This document shows, piece after piece, positions 1-8,629 of a DNA stretch of 64,000 bases (position 1 is its first letter; the number at the start of each line of letters is the position of its first letter). The stretch comes from Clostridia bacterium (GTDB lineage Bacteria > Bacillota > Clostridia > TANB77 > CAG-508), in assembly GCA_017625035.1 (NCBI GenBank), contig JAGALX010000041.1, positions 1-64,000 on the forward strand, in the 5' to 3' direction. The position numbers were made by a program, and so were the translations under genes. Below the pieces are notes generated by a model. The model had not been told where the DNA came from, searched no databases, and saw nothing but the letters and a program-made list of their open reading frames with translations.

Positions 1-1568
1 TTATTATTATTTTCATTATTATTATTTCCGTTGTTGCCTACTTCTGTTAAATATTGCTCTGCTATGTATCCTTGTGTTCCATTTGAAAGTTTTACTCTTA
101 CCCAATTATGTTCATTTAAATTGTTGTAAACACCTTTTTCAATTATTGTTACTGATTGTCCTGAAATTAATGTTGTAACAATAGCTGTTCCACTTGTTCC
201 TGGTCCGTTTCTTAAGTTTACACTTGTATTTGCAACTGCTGATATATTAGTATTTGTTACATCTTTTATTTGTGTTAAATAATTTCTTGCTATATATCCT
301 TTTGCTCCAGATGGTAATACAATTTTGTCCCAATAATATCCGCCTACCTCACTTGCAGCACATTCAATTCTTAGTACTACATCATCTTTCTTTAATTTTA
401 TAAGCACGGTTCCTAGTAATGATGGTGAATTTCTTACTTGAATATCATTTCCTGTTACTTTAACACTTTGTGTTACAATTGTTGAACTATCTGGTGAAGC
501 AGATACCTCCTCTGGCATATTTTCATATACTGGAATTAAAAATGTAAAGCTATTGTTTAACATTTTCATATCGGAATATGATTTTTTTACAGTTAAACTT
601 TCACTTACTGCTGCAGACACATTTTGCATGTATTGATGGTAATATAATTTTCCATCACTATTATCTACATCAAATTTTTGTAAATATACTGTGGATTGAC
701 CAACACTTATGTAACTTTGAGCAATATATAATGCAGCTCCTTTTATTGCAGTTTCTGGGTCTGTCCATTTTTTATTTTTAGCATAATTTAATGCATTTAC
801 TATTATTGCTGACTCGGAACTTCCAGATGCCCCTATATTACAATAATTATAATATCCTTCATAACCTTCGTATGTACCTTTAGCAGTAGAACTTGCTGTT
901 TTACCTGTTCCTTGTTCTTGCCTTATTCTTGATGCTAAATGGTATGGGCTCATGTTAGCTTGTTTTGATGCTTCCATTATTATTTGCGCATATGATTTAT
1001 TTATTGTCGCAGTAGTTCCATCTGTTTTTGTATATGTTATTGAACTACCTTGCATCCATGGGGCATCTGAAATTATTTTATTTACACCTTCTATCTTTTG
1101 AGTATTTGAATCGTATGATAAATTTTCAAATTGAAAAATATAATCTTCATTTAACCAATTACGTGGATCCATATAATATGAAACTGATACTTCTGATGCA
1201 CATTTCCATCTTCCAGTATCATATAATTTATCTCCACATGTGTTGCATATCCAAGAACCTGTTTTACTACTATCTACAATATTTCTTCCATGTGATGCAG
1301 ATGTTTCGTTTTTTATTACTTGGTTCCAATCAAGTCCTGTATATAGGATTTTGAATTTCCAATTTGGATATTTAGATTTTAAATTATCAATTAGTGCTTT
1401 ATATCCTGGATATTTACTTATTTTACTTGAAGAATAGCTTTCCGTTGTTTGTGCTGCATAAGATTTTATTTGTAATAATTGGCTTGCACAAATATATATA
1501 ATAAGAATTATCAACATAACTATACTTATAAATTTCTTTTTTTTCTGCAAAATGTTATTTTTTAACAT
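1..1568 (-). CDS. Secreted N-acetylglucosaminidase-like cell-wall hydrolase with SH3 domains (3' end outside window)
   Basis: The reading frame opens at an ATG at 1568, preceded by a GAGGAG ribosome binding site, and runs off the low end of the window, so the C-terminus is missing. Residues about 10-35 are a hydrophobic signal/anchor segment. A clostridial-type motif YPNWKFKILYTGLDW follows, then a glucosaminidase-like region with SRIRQEQG near residues 213-222, where the Glu is the likely catalytic acid. Two bacterial SH3 domains lie at about residues 360-433 and 439-509, and an Asn-rich linker starts at the cut. By family it should cleave peptidoglycan glycan strands outside the cell, with the SH3 domains binding the wall. 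Glucosaminidase rather than muramidase is an inference. Confidence 0.8.
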   Translation of the reverse strand, partial: MLKNNILQKKKKFISIVMLIILIIYICASQLLQIKSYAAQTTESYSSSKISKYPGYKALIDNLKSKYPNWKFKILYTGLDWNQVIKNETSASHGRNIVDSSKTGSWICNTCGDKLYDTGRWKCASEVSVSYYMDPRNWLNEDYIFQFENLSYDSNTQKIEGVNKIISDAPWMQGSSITYTKTDGTTATINKSYAQIIMEASKQANMSPYHLASRIRQEQGTGKTASSTAKGTYEGYEGYYNYCNIGASGSSESAIIVNALNYAKNKKWTDPETAIKGAALYIAQSYISVGQSTVYLQKFDVDNSDGKLYYHQYMQNVSAAVSESLTVKKSYSDMKMLNNSFTFLIPVYENMPEEVSASPDSSTIVTQSVKVTGNDIQVRNSPSLLGTVLIKLKKDDVVLRIECAASEVGGYYWDKIVLPSGAKGYIARNYLTQIKDVTNTNISAVANTSVNLRNGPGTSGTAIVTTLISGQSVTIIEKGVYNNLNEHNWVRVKLSNGTQGYIAEQYLTEVGNNGNNNNENNN

Positions 1569-1604
1569 TTTTCACACTCCTCTTTTGCAATTTTTTACAA
1601 AATT

Positions 1605-1634
1605 AGTATATCATTATTGATAAAGTAAAGTCAA
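1605..1634 (-). promoter_or_regulatory. Sigma-A-type promoter for the glucosaminidase gene
   Basis: TTGACT (-35) and TATACT (-10) are separated by 18 nt, about 35 nt upstream of the start codon. Assigned by eye. Confidence 0.6.
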
Positions 1635-1769
1635 TTCATACGGAAAAATTTATAAAATTAATCAAAATATGGAAATTTTTATTTGTAAAAGTCACATTTT
1701 TTATGAAAGTTGGAAATATAGATGGGTATATTCTTCAAAATAAAAAAATTTAAATTATTAACAGAATTA

Positions 1770-1850
1770 GAAAAAGCCACAAAATCGATATGTGAATTGA
1801 ATATCAAATAATATATAATCCCATTCACATATCGATTTTGCGGCTTTTTC
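1770..1850 (-). terminator. Large hairpin, likely terminator of the lipoprotein gene
   Basis: The arms at 1770-1797 and 1823-1850 are 28 nt each and complementary except for one position that would be a G:U pair. On the minus strand the structure ends in CTTTTTC. The arms are much longer than needed for a terminator, so this may also be a small palindromic repeat. Confidence 0.65.
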
Positions 1851-1907
1851 GGTAACTTTATTCATACTATCTTGATTTAAAAGATTTAACAAAGACTTAT
1901 AGATTCT

Positions 1908-2768
1908 CTAAATACTCAAATAATTTAATTCATTAACTACATCCGAATATTTTATAAAAAATATTTTTCTATCCTTTTTATTTGTACTATCTAACAGATT
2001 TTTAAATATCATTGTAATCTTACTTTCTATATTATCTATATTCTGTAAATAATTATTTGCAAGCTCTACATTATTTTTTGCTAAATCCCAATTTTCTTCT
2101 AAAACATTAGAATATGCTTCATAAATTGTTTTTTTCACTTTTAATACATATAATTTGTTTTTATCGTAATTTATTTTTTCTGCTATATCTATTATATTGT
2201 TATATATTTTTACAGATTCTTTTATAAAATTAACTTCATTTTGCTCTGTTGCATATATTAATAAATTATCAAAACTGCCATTTATCTCAATTAATTTTTC
2301 GTCACTAATACCTTCTTTTATGTTTATATCACTTTGAATTGTAGCCCATGATATATATAAACTTTCAATGCTTTCTTTAATTTCATCCCAATTTCTTTTG
2401 TTAGATTCACTTTGCTCTTTATATTGCATAGACATAGTTGTAACATCTGTACTATCACTGCTTCCTCCAGAACCACTTTCTCCACTGCTGCTACTACCTT
2501 CACTTGATTTTTGATTACTACTATTTTCTCCGCTATTGCTTTCACTACTTTTAACTTTTGTTTCTTCTTCAACTATGTCATATTTGGTTTCAATATTACC
2601 TGTAATAATATCTATAAAACTTGCAATTTGATCATCTAGAAAATCAATTTCAATAGCTATTTTTTTATCAATATCTTGGTTTTCTTGTTTATTATTACAT
2701 CCACTTAAACAAACCATTATAAGAAAAATCATTATACTAAAATTTAAAACTCTTTTTATCGTGTCCAC
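1908..2768 (-). CDS. Lipoprotein of unknown function with Ser/Gly-rich linker
   Basis: The N-terminus has a hydrophobic segment followed by the lipobox LSGC, so it should be lipid-anchored outside the membrane. A low-complexity Ser/Gly/Asn linker (about residues 72-106) leads into a helical, Lys/Asn/Glu-rich domain of about 170 residues with no recognised catalytic motif. The start is a GTG with AAAGGG directly against it. An ATA codon 9 bases further on has better spacing to that GGGG and would begin IKRVLNF, so the true start is uncertain. Divergent from the small plus-strand gene at 2888. I do not recognise the family. Confidence 0.7.
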   Translation of the reverse strand: MDTIKRVLNFSIMIFLIMVCLSGCNNKQENQDIDKKIAIEIDFLDDQIASFIDIITGNIETKYDIVEEETKVKSSESNSGENSSNQKSSEGSSSSGESGSGGSSDSTDVTTMSMQYKEQSESNKRNWDEIKESIESLYISWATIQSDINIKEGISDEKLIEINGSFDNLLIYATEQNEVNFIKESVKIYNNIIDIAEKINYDKNKLYVLKVKKTIYEAYSNVLEENWDLAKNNVELANNYLQNIDNIESKITMIFKNLLDSTNKKDRKIFFIKYSDVVNELNYLSI

Positions 2769-2887
2769 CCCTTTATATGAAAAAAATTAATTATATATAT
2801 TTTTTCACAAAAATTGGATTTTATTCTTATGAATATATAAATAAAAAAAACAAATACTAAAATTAAATATTTTTATGGAGATTTTTT

Positions 2888-3172
2888 ATGGATTCTACGG
2901 TAAAACTTTATAGCGAAAATTCGGAAGAACTTTGTAAATTTTTAGAAAAATTTTTTTCGGTTAAATTTACAATAAGTGATACACTTTATTGGGAAAAACA
3001 TTATTTAAATCCTATCGAAATAGCAGATATAGTAGCTGCTTTTGTGGATAATAAGGATAAATATTTAAATACAAACATGTGGGTTAGTTTGGATAAGGGA
3101 GTTTTTATAAATATAAAAGAAGATAATTATAATTTTTTTATTCAGTATCTTTTTGAGAGATATCCTTACTGA
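2888..3172 (+). CDS. Small hypothetical protein (94 aa)
   Basis: This is one of few plus-strand genes. An ATGGAG Shine-Dalgarno-like stretch lies 7 nt before the ATG. The product is soluble and acidic/aromatic, with no membrane segment and no motif I recognise. A hairpin with a T run follows the stop, consistent with a single-gene transcript. The ORF is not the shadow of any opposite-strand gene. Confidence 0.6.
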   Translation: MDSTVKLYSENSEELCKFLEKFFSVKFTISDTLYWEKHYLNPIEIADIVAAFVDNKDKYLNTNMWVSLDKGVFINIKEDNYNFFIQYLFERYPY

Positions 3173-3227
3173 AAGCATGAACTTTATTTATACTTAAGAA
3201 ATATTACTTAACTTGATGACACAAAGA

Positions 3228-3282
3228 GAGACAGATAAGATAATTCGCTTTATGGCAATCATCTTGTCCGTCCCTTTTTTAT
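3228..3282 (+). terminator. Terminator after the 94-aa gene
   Basis: GAGACAGATAAGATAATT pairs, with some G:U pairs, with the segment ending in CTTGTCCGTCCC, followed by TTTTTT. It lies about 55 nt after the stop. Confidence 0.6.
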
Positions 3283-3367
3283 ATAATAGAAAACACTATG
3301 AAACTTTTTAGTTTCACAATACAAATTGAAAATAAATTAAGATTTTATTTTAAAAAGAAAGTTCTAT

Positions 3368-4138
3368 TTAGAAGAAAAATAGCTTTTTTTTCGCTTTTAT
3401 TCCTTCTGGACAATCTATATATATGTCTAAGTCATTTATTATATTTTTTGGATTTGCTTCTGTTATTTCATTGATATATCTTTGATCACCAGATATATAT
3501 TCTAGTTTTTTTAATATTTCATTTATATTTTCATATATAAATCCTTGTTTGTGAGTATCAGTTCCTAAAAAATGAATTAAGTGATTTTCCAATAAAATTT
3601 CTGCTGTTTGTTTTGCAATTTTTCCATATTGTTCTATAAAGCTACCATAATTTGATTGTATTAGCACTCCTTGTTTTATTATTTCTATTATGTTATTAGG
3701 ATTTTCTTGTATATATGTATATCGCTCTGGATGAGCTAGTATAGGAATATATCCATTTGCTTTTAGTATATATATTATTTGTGCTAAATTTAACATTTTA
3801 TTTGAAAATGGTAATTCAAATAGAATATATCTACTATTTGCTAATGTAGATATTTGGGAATTTATTAATAGTTCTGGTGTTTTTTCTGTTAATAATATTT
3901 CATTTCCTTGATGTAACTCTGTTATTATATCCTCTTTATATACTTCTTTTTTTAGCTTTGCTATTTTTTCTTTTATTTGTTTTTTAGTATTTTCATAATA
4001 TTCTTCTATATAATGTGGTGTTAAAATAATATCTGAAAAGTCTGCTTGTTCTGCTTTTTTTAGAATATCTATACTATTATTCAAAGAATTAGATCCATCA
4101 TCTACATTATTAAGTATATGAGAATGTATATCAATCAT
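3368..4138 (-). CDS. CpsB/YwqE-type PHP tyrosine-protein phosphatase
   Basis: This 256-residue protein has the PHP-family metal-binding signatures: DIHSHILNNVDDGS near the N-terminus, TPHYIEEYYEN, HPERY and GTDTHKQG near the C-terminus. Family members are manganese-dependent phosphatases that dephosphorylate the partner bacterial tyrosine kinase during capsule or exopolysaccharide export. It starts 10 nt after the stop of the kinase gene, making it the third gene of a chain-length regulator / kinase / phosphatase operon. A CpsB-like role is confident. The substrate polysaccharide is unknown, because no glycosyltransferases follow. Confidence 0.9.
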   Translation of the reverse strand: MIDIHSHILNNVDDGSNSLNNSIDILKKAEQADFSDIILTPHYIEEYYENTKKQIKEKIAKLKKEVYKEDIITELHQGNEILLTEKTPELLINSQISTLANSRYILFELPFSNKMLNLAQIIYILKANGYIPILAHPERYTYIQENPNNIIEIIKQGVLIQSNYGSFIEQYGKIAKQTAEILLENHLIHFLGTDTHKQGFIYENINEILKKLEYISGDQRYINEITEANPKNIINDLDIYIDCPEGIKAKKKLFFF

Positions 4139-4147
4139 TTTACACCC

Positions 4148-5044
4148 CTACTTCTTATCGTTTTCTGATAAATATTGGCTTAATTGTTTTAAAACTGCAT
4201 TTATATCAACATCTTGTTTTAGATTTTCATTGTTTGAAGTTGTATTTTCTACTTCTTCTATTTTTCTTTTTACTTCATTTATTTCTTCATCTTCTATTTT
4301 CTTCTTTGGAGTTGATTTTGCACTAACAATTGGCCATGTTTTTTTACTTGCTACAATAGAATTTTCGTAATAATATCCTGTTACATTATCTTTTTTACTT
4401 GTTGGCATTTTATTTACTACAACACCTGCAATTTTTCCTCCAACGTTTAATATATTTCTTTTTACTTGATTTAAATCTTCTACTTTAGTTATTTTGTGTG
4501 CTGAAACTATTAATGTAGCATTCACAAATTTTGATAATATTATTGCATCTGTAACCATTGTACTAGGTGTTCCATCAAATATTACTATATCAAATATTTC
4601 TTCTAAATATCTTATAAGATCAATCATTTTTTGACTTGTTAATAATTCTGATGGGTTTGGTGGCATCATTCCAGCTGTCATTACATATAAATTATCAACA
4701 AATGTACTTTGAATATATTCGCCTATTGAATTTAAACTATCATTTTTTGTTGTCATTATTAAGTAATTTGATAATCCTTTTTCATTACTTACATCAAATA
4801 TATTATGTTGTCTACCTTTTCTCATATCGCTATCAACTATTAATACTCTTTTTCCAGCTTGAGCAAAAGTTATTGCTAAATTTGCTGATATCCAACTTTT
4901 GCCTTCTTCTGGAACAGTACTTGTTACTAGTACTGATTTCATTCTTTCATCTACATTCATAAATTGAATATTTGTTCTTAATGTTCTAAAAACTTCGGAT
5001 ATTTGTGTCTTTGGTGATATAAATGTTATAAGTTCATTTTTCAT
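4148..5044 (-). CDS. CpsD/CapB-type bacterial tyrosine kinase
   Basis: A cytoplasmic BY-kinase of 298 residues. The Walker A region reads STVPEEGKSW (about residues 42-51), the A' motif DSDMRKG and the Walker B region IVIFDGTP. The usual GKS-T position is Trp here, which is unusual. A YYY cluster lies near residue 219 in GYYYEN. The C-terminal tail is charged and Asn-rich, with only one further Tyr (SQYLSE). The family autophosphorylates on Tyr and works with a membrane activator, here encoded by the preceding gene 1 nt away. It regulates polymer length or export. Confidence 0.88.
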   Translation of the reverse strand: MKNELITFISPKTQISEVFRTLRTNIQFMNVDERMKSVLVTSTVPEEGKSWISANLAITFAQAGKRVLIVDSDMRKGRQHNIFDVSNEKGLSNYLIMTTKNDSLNSIGEYIQSTFVDNLYVMTAGMMPPNPSELLTSQKMIDLIRYLEEIFDIVIFDGTPSTMVTDAIILSKFVNATLIVSAHKITKVEDLNQVKRNILNVGGKIAGVVVNKMPTSKKDNVTGYYYENSIVASKKTWPIVSAKSTPKKKIEDEEINEVKRKIEEVENTTSNNENLKQDVDINAVLKQLSQYLSENDKK

Positions 5045-5045
5045 C

Positions 5046-5747
5046 TTAGTTTATACCTCCCTTTTTATTTTCATCATTTACATAAGGTATTGAAACTAAA
5101 GTAATAAGATCTGTATTACTTTCTATATCATCTGCATCTTTTATTGTATTGTCAAACATATTTGCAATTAACACATATGCTATTGATACCACAAGACCTA
5201 CTATTAGGAATATTAATATATCTCTTCCATGATTTATATTACATGGTGTTATTGATTCTTCTGCTTGATCTACTGTGTATACGTTGTCAATTTTGTATAT
5301 TTCAGCTACTTTTTTAGCAAATACATTTGTTACTTCATTTGCAACTTTCATTGCTTGTACTGGATTTTCATCTCTTACTGTTATTCTTAGCATTGCTGTA
5401 TTTTCTATTTCACTAACAGTTATTTTATCTTCAAGTATACTTTCAGTTTCATTAATTCCTAAATTGTTTATTGTTTCTCTTAATGTACTTTTGCTTTTTA
5501 CTAGTTTACTATATGTTCCAATTAGGTTTTTGGCTAATCCTAAATCTGAAGATGTTATTTCTGAAGATTCCTCTGTATTAGCTGTATCTTTAACTAATAC
5601 TACAGTTGTGTATGATTCGTACTTAGGTGTTACAAAATAAAAAGAATATATAGTTCCTATTACTACTGCAATTAATGAAATTATTATTATTTGTAATCTT
5701 TTGTTCCAAAAAATACTTATTAATTTTTTTAAATCTAACTCTTCCAT
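5046..5747 (-). CDS. Wzz/YveK-type chain-length determinant, kinase activator
   Basis: 233 residues with two membrane segments (about 18-38 and 172-194) flanking an extracellular domain, the Wzz topology. The N-terminal MEELDLKKLISIFW and the PKYESYTTVVLV stretch after the first segment are typical. The C-terminal cytoplasmic tail would contact the kinase encoded next. It is the first gene of the trio, with a GGAGGAG ribosome binding site and a promoter immediately upstream. Confidence 0.88.
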   Translation of the reverse strand: MEELDLKKLISIFWNKRLQIIIISLIAVVIGTIYSFYFVTPKYESYTTVVLVKDTANTEESSEITSSDLGLAKNLIGTYSKLVKSKSTLRETINNLGINETESILEDKITVSEIENTAMLRITVRDENPVQAMKVANEVTNVFAKKVAEIYKIDNVYTVDQAEESITPCNINHGRDILIFLIVGLVVSIAYVLIANMFDNTIKDADDIESNTDLITLVSIPYVNDENKKGGIN

Positions 5748-5778
5748 TACTCTCCTCCATAAACATTATGTATTTACT

Positions 5779-5808
5779 ATTATACATAATATATGTGGGG
5801 TTTGGCAA
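5779..5808 (-). promoter_or_regulatory. Promoter of the wzz-kinase-phosphatase operon
   Basis: TTGCCA and TATAAT are separated by 18 nt, about 32 nt before the start codon of the first gene. Confidence 0.6.
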
Positions 5809-5956
5809 GTACTTTTGAGAAAATAATTGATTTTTTGTAAACTAATGTCAACTAAAGTAATTATTTCTAATATTTTTAAATTACTAGTAAAATGAAATTG
5901 GTTCGCGCTTTATTCTACATTTTTCTCGGTAATTTGTTTCATATTCAAAAAAGTTA

Positions 5957-8101
5957 TTATACTATTTCAAATGAAATTCTTCTAAGTTCCTTATTTGCCT
6001 CTATTACTTTGATTCGTACTTTTTGTCCAATTTTATATATAGTATTACTTTGCTCTCCTATTAATAATTTGCGCTCTTGGTCATATATAAAGTATTCATT
6101 TCCTAAATTTTCAAATCTGATTAATCCTTCAACAGTATTTTCTAGCTGGGCAAACATTCCAAAAGATGTTATACTTGAAATAATTCCGTCATATTCTTCA
6201 CCAATTTTGTTTTGCATGTATTCAGCTTTTTTTATGTCTTCACTATCTCGCTCTACTTTTTGTGCTATTTTTTCTCTGTCAGAAGACCTTTCTGCATATT
6301 TTACTGATTGTTCAGAATATTTATTTATAGTGTCTTCATTTATATTATAATTATTTTGTAAATACATAGAAATAATTCTGTGTATATATAAATCTGGATA
6401 TCTTCTTATTGGTGATGTAAAGTGGCAATAATATTTACTTGCAATTCCAAAGTGACCTTTATTTGAACTTTCGTATCTTGCTACTTTTAATGTTCTTAAA
6501 ACTAAGTTTGATACAATTCTTTCTTCTGGAGTGCCTTTAATCTTTTCTAATATTTCTGCAAAAGATTTTGGGTGAATATTATCTTTATTGTATTTTACTT
6601 TATATCCTAAATTGAATAAGAATTTATTTAACTCATCTATTTTATCAGTTGCTGGCTCTTCATGAACTCTGTATATAAATGGTGCTTCTAACCAGAAAAA
6701 TTTTTCTGCAACAACTTCATTTGCAATAAGCATAAATTGTTCAATTATTTCATTTGCAAAAGTTGTTTCATATTTTTTTACATCTATTGCAATTCCATTT
6801 TCATCCAATGTTATTTTACTTTCTGGAACATCTAAATTTAAAGCTCCATCTTTGTTTCTTTTTTCTTTTAAAATTTGTGCTAAATCTTCCATTAATGAAA
6901 ATTTTTCTATATATGGCATATATTTTTGTATACTTTCAAGTTCTTCTTTTTCTAAGGTTTCGTTTTTAGCATATTTTAATATTTTAAATACATTTGTATA
7001 TGACATTCTTTCTTTTACATTTATAACACTTTTTTTAATATCTGAAGATATTACTTTTCCAGATTTATTAATTTCCATTATTACAGAAATAGCTAGTCTA
7101 TCTTCTTTAGCATTTAAACTACAAATTCCATTAGATAGCTCTTTTGGCAGCATGGGTATAACTCTATCCATCATATAGATACTGGTACCTCTTATTATTG
7201 CTTCTTTATCTAATTCTGAGTTTTCTTTTACATAATGACTAACATCTGCAATGCTTACAATAAGATTGTATGTTCCAGATTCAGTTTTTTCTACACATAC
7301 AGCATCATCTAAATCTTTTGCATCTTCACCATCTATTGTAAATATTACTTTTTTTCTAAGGTCTAATCTATTTTTTATTTCTTTGTTAGATATTTGCTTT
7401 TCTGTATTTTGAGCTTCTTTTATAACATTTTCTGGAAATTCATATGGTAAATCATATTCTTTAATTAAAGAAAGCATGTCTACTCCTGCCATATCAATAT
7501 TTCCTAATACTTCTGTTATTATTCCTTCTGCTTTTTTTCCATTTTCTGGATACTTAGTTATTTTTACAACTACTTTTTGTTTGTTTTTAGCTTTTCCAAT
7601 ATTCTTTTTGGATATAAATATATCTGATCCGAATTTTTTGTCATCTGGAATTACAAAACCAAAATTTCTGCTTGATTCAAAAACTCCTACTATAGTGTCT
7701 TTTCCTCGTGCTATTATTTTAATTATTTTACCTTCTCTGTGAGAATCTTTTTTTGAGTTTTCTATTATTTCTACTAATACTTCGTCTTCATTTAGACTAT
7801 TATTTATATTTTTTCCTGATATATAAATTTCTTCATCACTATCTTCTAATTTTACAAATCCAAATCCTCTTTCATTTACGCGCAATTTTCCTTTTTTGTA
7901 TTTTTTTGTGTCTACTAAACTATATTTTCCTTTTTTATTTACTGTTATTTTGTATTCTAGTGTTAATTCTTTTAGTATTTGCATAAAGTGTGAATATTCA
8001 TTTTTTGGAACACTCATTATTTCTGCAATTTGCTTAGCTTTCATTGGAACATATGATTTTTCTGATATAAAATTTAATATTTTTTCTTTTTGCTCTTGCA
8101 T
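5957..8101 (-). CDS. rnr: Ribonuclease R
   Basis: 714 residues, normal for RNase R. Domain order: N-terminal winged helix (QKEKILNFISE...), cold-shock domains (YKKGKLRVNERGFGFVKLED), RNB catalytic domain with TIDGEDAKDLDDAVCVE holding the catalytic Asp residues (about residues 255-271), and a C-terminal S1 domain (YDGIISSITSFGMFAQLENTVEGLI). It is a processive 3'-5' exoribonuclease acting on structured RNA and, with tmRNA, on stalled messages. AGGAGG precedes the ATG. It follows secG, a common Firmicutes order, but smpB is not next to it here. A short overlapping upstream frame may couple its translation. Confidence 0.95.
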   Translation of the reverse strand: MQEQKEKILNFISEKSYVPMKAKQIAEIMSVPKNEYSHFMQILKELTLEYKITVNKKGKYSLVDTKKYKKGKLRVNERGFGFVKLEDSDEEIYISGKNINNSLNEDEVLVEIIENSKKDSHREGKIIKIIARGKDTIVGVFESSRNFGFVIPDDKKFGSDIFISKKNIGKAKNKQKVVVKITKYPENGKKAEGIITEVLGNIDMAGVDMLSLIKEYDLPYEFPENVIKEAQNTEKQISNKEIKNRLDLRKKVIFTIDGEDAKDLDDAVCVEKTESGTYNLIVSIADVSHYVKENSELDKEAIIRGTSIYMMDRVIPMLPKELSNGICSLNAKEDRLAISVIMEINKSGKVISSDIKKSVINVKERMSYTNVFKILKYAKNETLEKEELESIQKYMPYIEKFSLMEDLAQILKEKRNKDGALNLDVPESKITLDENGIAIDVKKYETTFANEIIEQFMLIANEVVAEKFFWLEAPFIYRVHEEPATDKIDELNKFLFNLGYKVKYNKDNIHPKSFAEILEKIKGTPEERIVSNLVLRTLKVARYESSNKGHFGIASKYYCHFTSPIRRYPDLYIHRIISMYLQNNYNINEDTINKYSEQSVKYAERSSDREKIAQKVERDSEDIKKAEYMQNKIGEEYDGIISSITSFGMFAQLENTVEGLIRFENLGNEYFIYDQERKLLIGEQSNTIYKIGQKVRIKVIEANKELRRISFEIV

Positions 8102-8169
8102 TTATTACCTCCTTTTAGTTCTCGCCATCTCATCATTGATTCTGCATCTTTTTCGAAAACTTTCTTCAT
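8075..8169 (-). other. Possible upstream ORF (31 codons) overlapping the rnr start
   Basis: An ATG at 8169 opens a frame, MKKVFEKDAESMMRW..., that contains the rnr ribosome binding site as codons for KGG and ends out of frame about 25 nt inside rnr. No clear Shine-Dalgarno precedes it. It could be a leader that couples translation to rnr, or chance. No homology was recognised. Confidence 0.3.
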
Positions 8170-8231
8170 ATTCAAAAAACTTATAACTTAAAAAACATTA
8201 ATTGTAATGTTAGAAATGTGCAGATATAAAA

Positions 8232-8276
8232 TTTATAAAAAGGGGATTACATTATATTTGTAACCCCCTTTATTTT
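8232..8276 (-). terminator. Terminator after secG
   Basis: On the minus strand AAAGGGGGTTAC and GTAATCCCCTTTT form a stem with a short A+T loop, followed by a T-rich tract. It separates secG from rnr. Confidence 0.75.
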
Positions 8277-8303
8277 TACAATTTATATTAACATCATTTT
8301 TTA

Positions 8304-8555
8304 TTACATTAAATATAAAAAGCTTAATCCAACTGATCCAATTGCAAAAAGTATACCTAAAAATATAGTTGCTTTTTTTAGCGCACCTTCTTTTGTTCTA
8401 CCTTTATTTTTTTCATAGAAGTTATTAGTTGTAGAACCTGTAATTGCACCAGAAGCACCTTGACTATCTTTTGCTTGTACAGTTGCTAATATAATTAAAG
8501 CTACACAAACTATTATATATACTACCGTTAATATATTTTTAACCATTATTGTCAT
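8304..8555 (-). CDS. secG: Preprotein translocase subunit SecG
   Basis: 83 residues with two membrane segments (about 5-27 and 62-82) and the SecG-typical cytoplasmic loop rich in Gly/Ser/Asn/Lys. It is a small accessory subunit of the SecYEG channel. The chosen ATG has GAGGG 6-7 nt upstream. A second ATG three codons later is possible but worse spaced. It has its own promoter and terminator. Confidence 0.9.
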   Translation of the reverse strand: MTIMVKNILTVVYIIVCVALIILATVQAKDSQGASGAITGSTTNNFYEKNKGRTKEGALKKATIFLGILFAIGSVGLSFLYLM

Positions 8556-8594
8556 TTTTATCCCTCATTTCGTAATTTTATCTTTACCTGTATT

Positions 8595-8623
8595 ATTCTA
8601 TCATATCATTATTTTAAATGCAA
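8595..8623 (-). promoter_or_regulatory. secG promoter
   Basis: TTGCAT and TAGAAT are separated by 17 nt, about 40 nt before secG. The -35 lies next to the clpX stop codon. Confidence 0.55.
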
Positions 8624-8629
8624 ATAATT

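Noticed and set aside
3299-3316. TGAAACT....AGTTTCA as a second Zur site
   Set aside because: The half-sites match the zur dyad, but the spacer is 4 nt instead of 1 and it lies at the 3' end between convergent genes, not at a promoter.
5895-5920. GGTTCG motif resembling a tRNA T-loop
   Set aside because: No acceptor, D or anticodon stems could be built around it.
7476-7986. Plus-strand ORFs inside rnr, clpX, tig, recN and similar genes
   Set aside because: They are reverse-frame shadows of confident minus-strand genes, rich in Leu/Phe/Ser from the low-GC bias, without ribosome binding sites.
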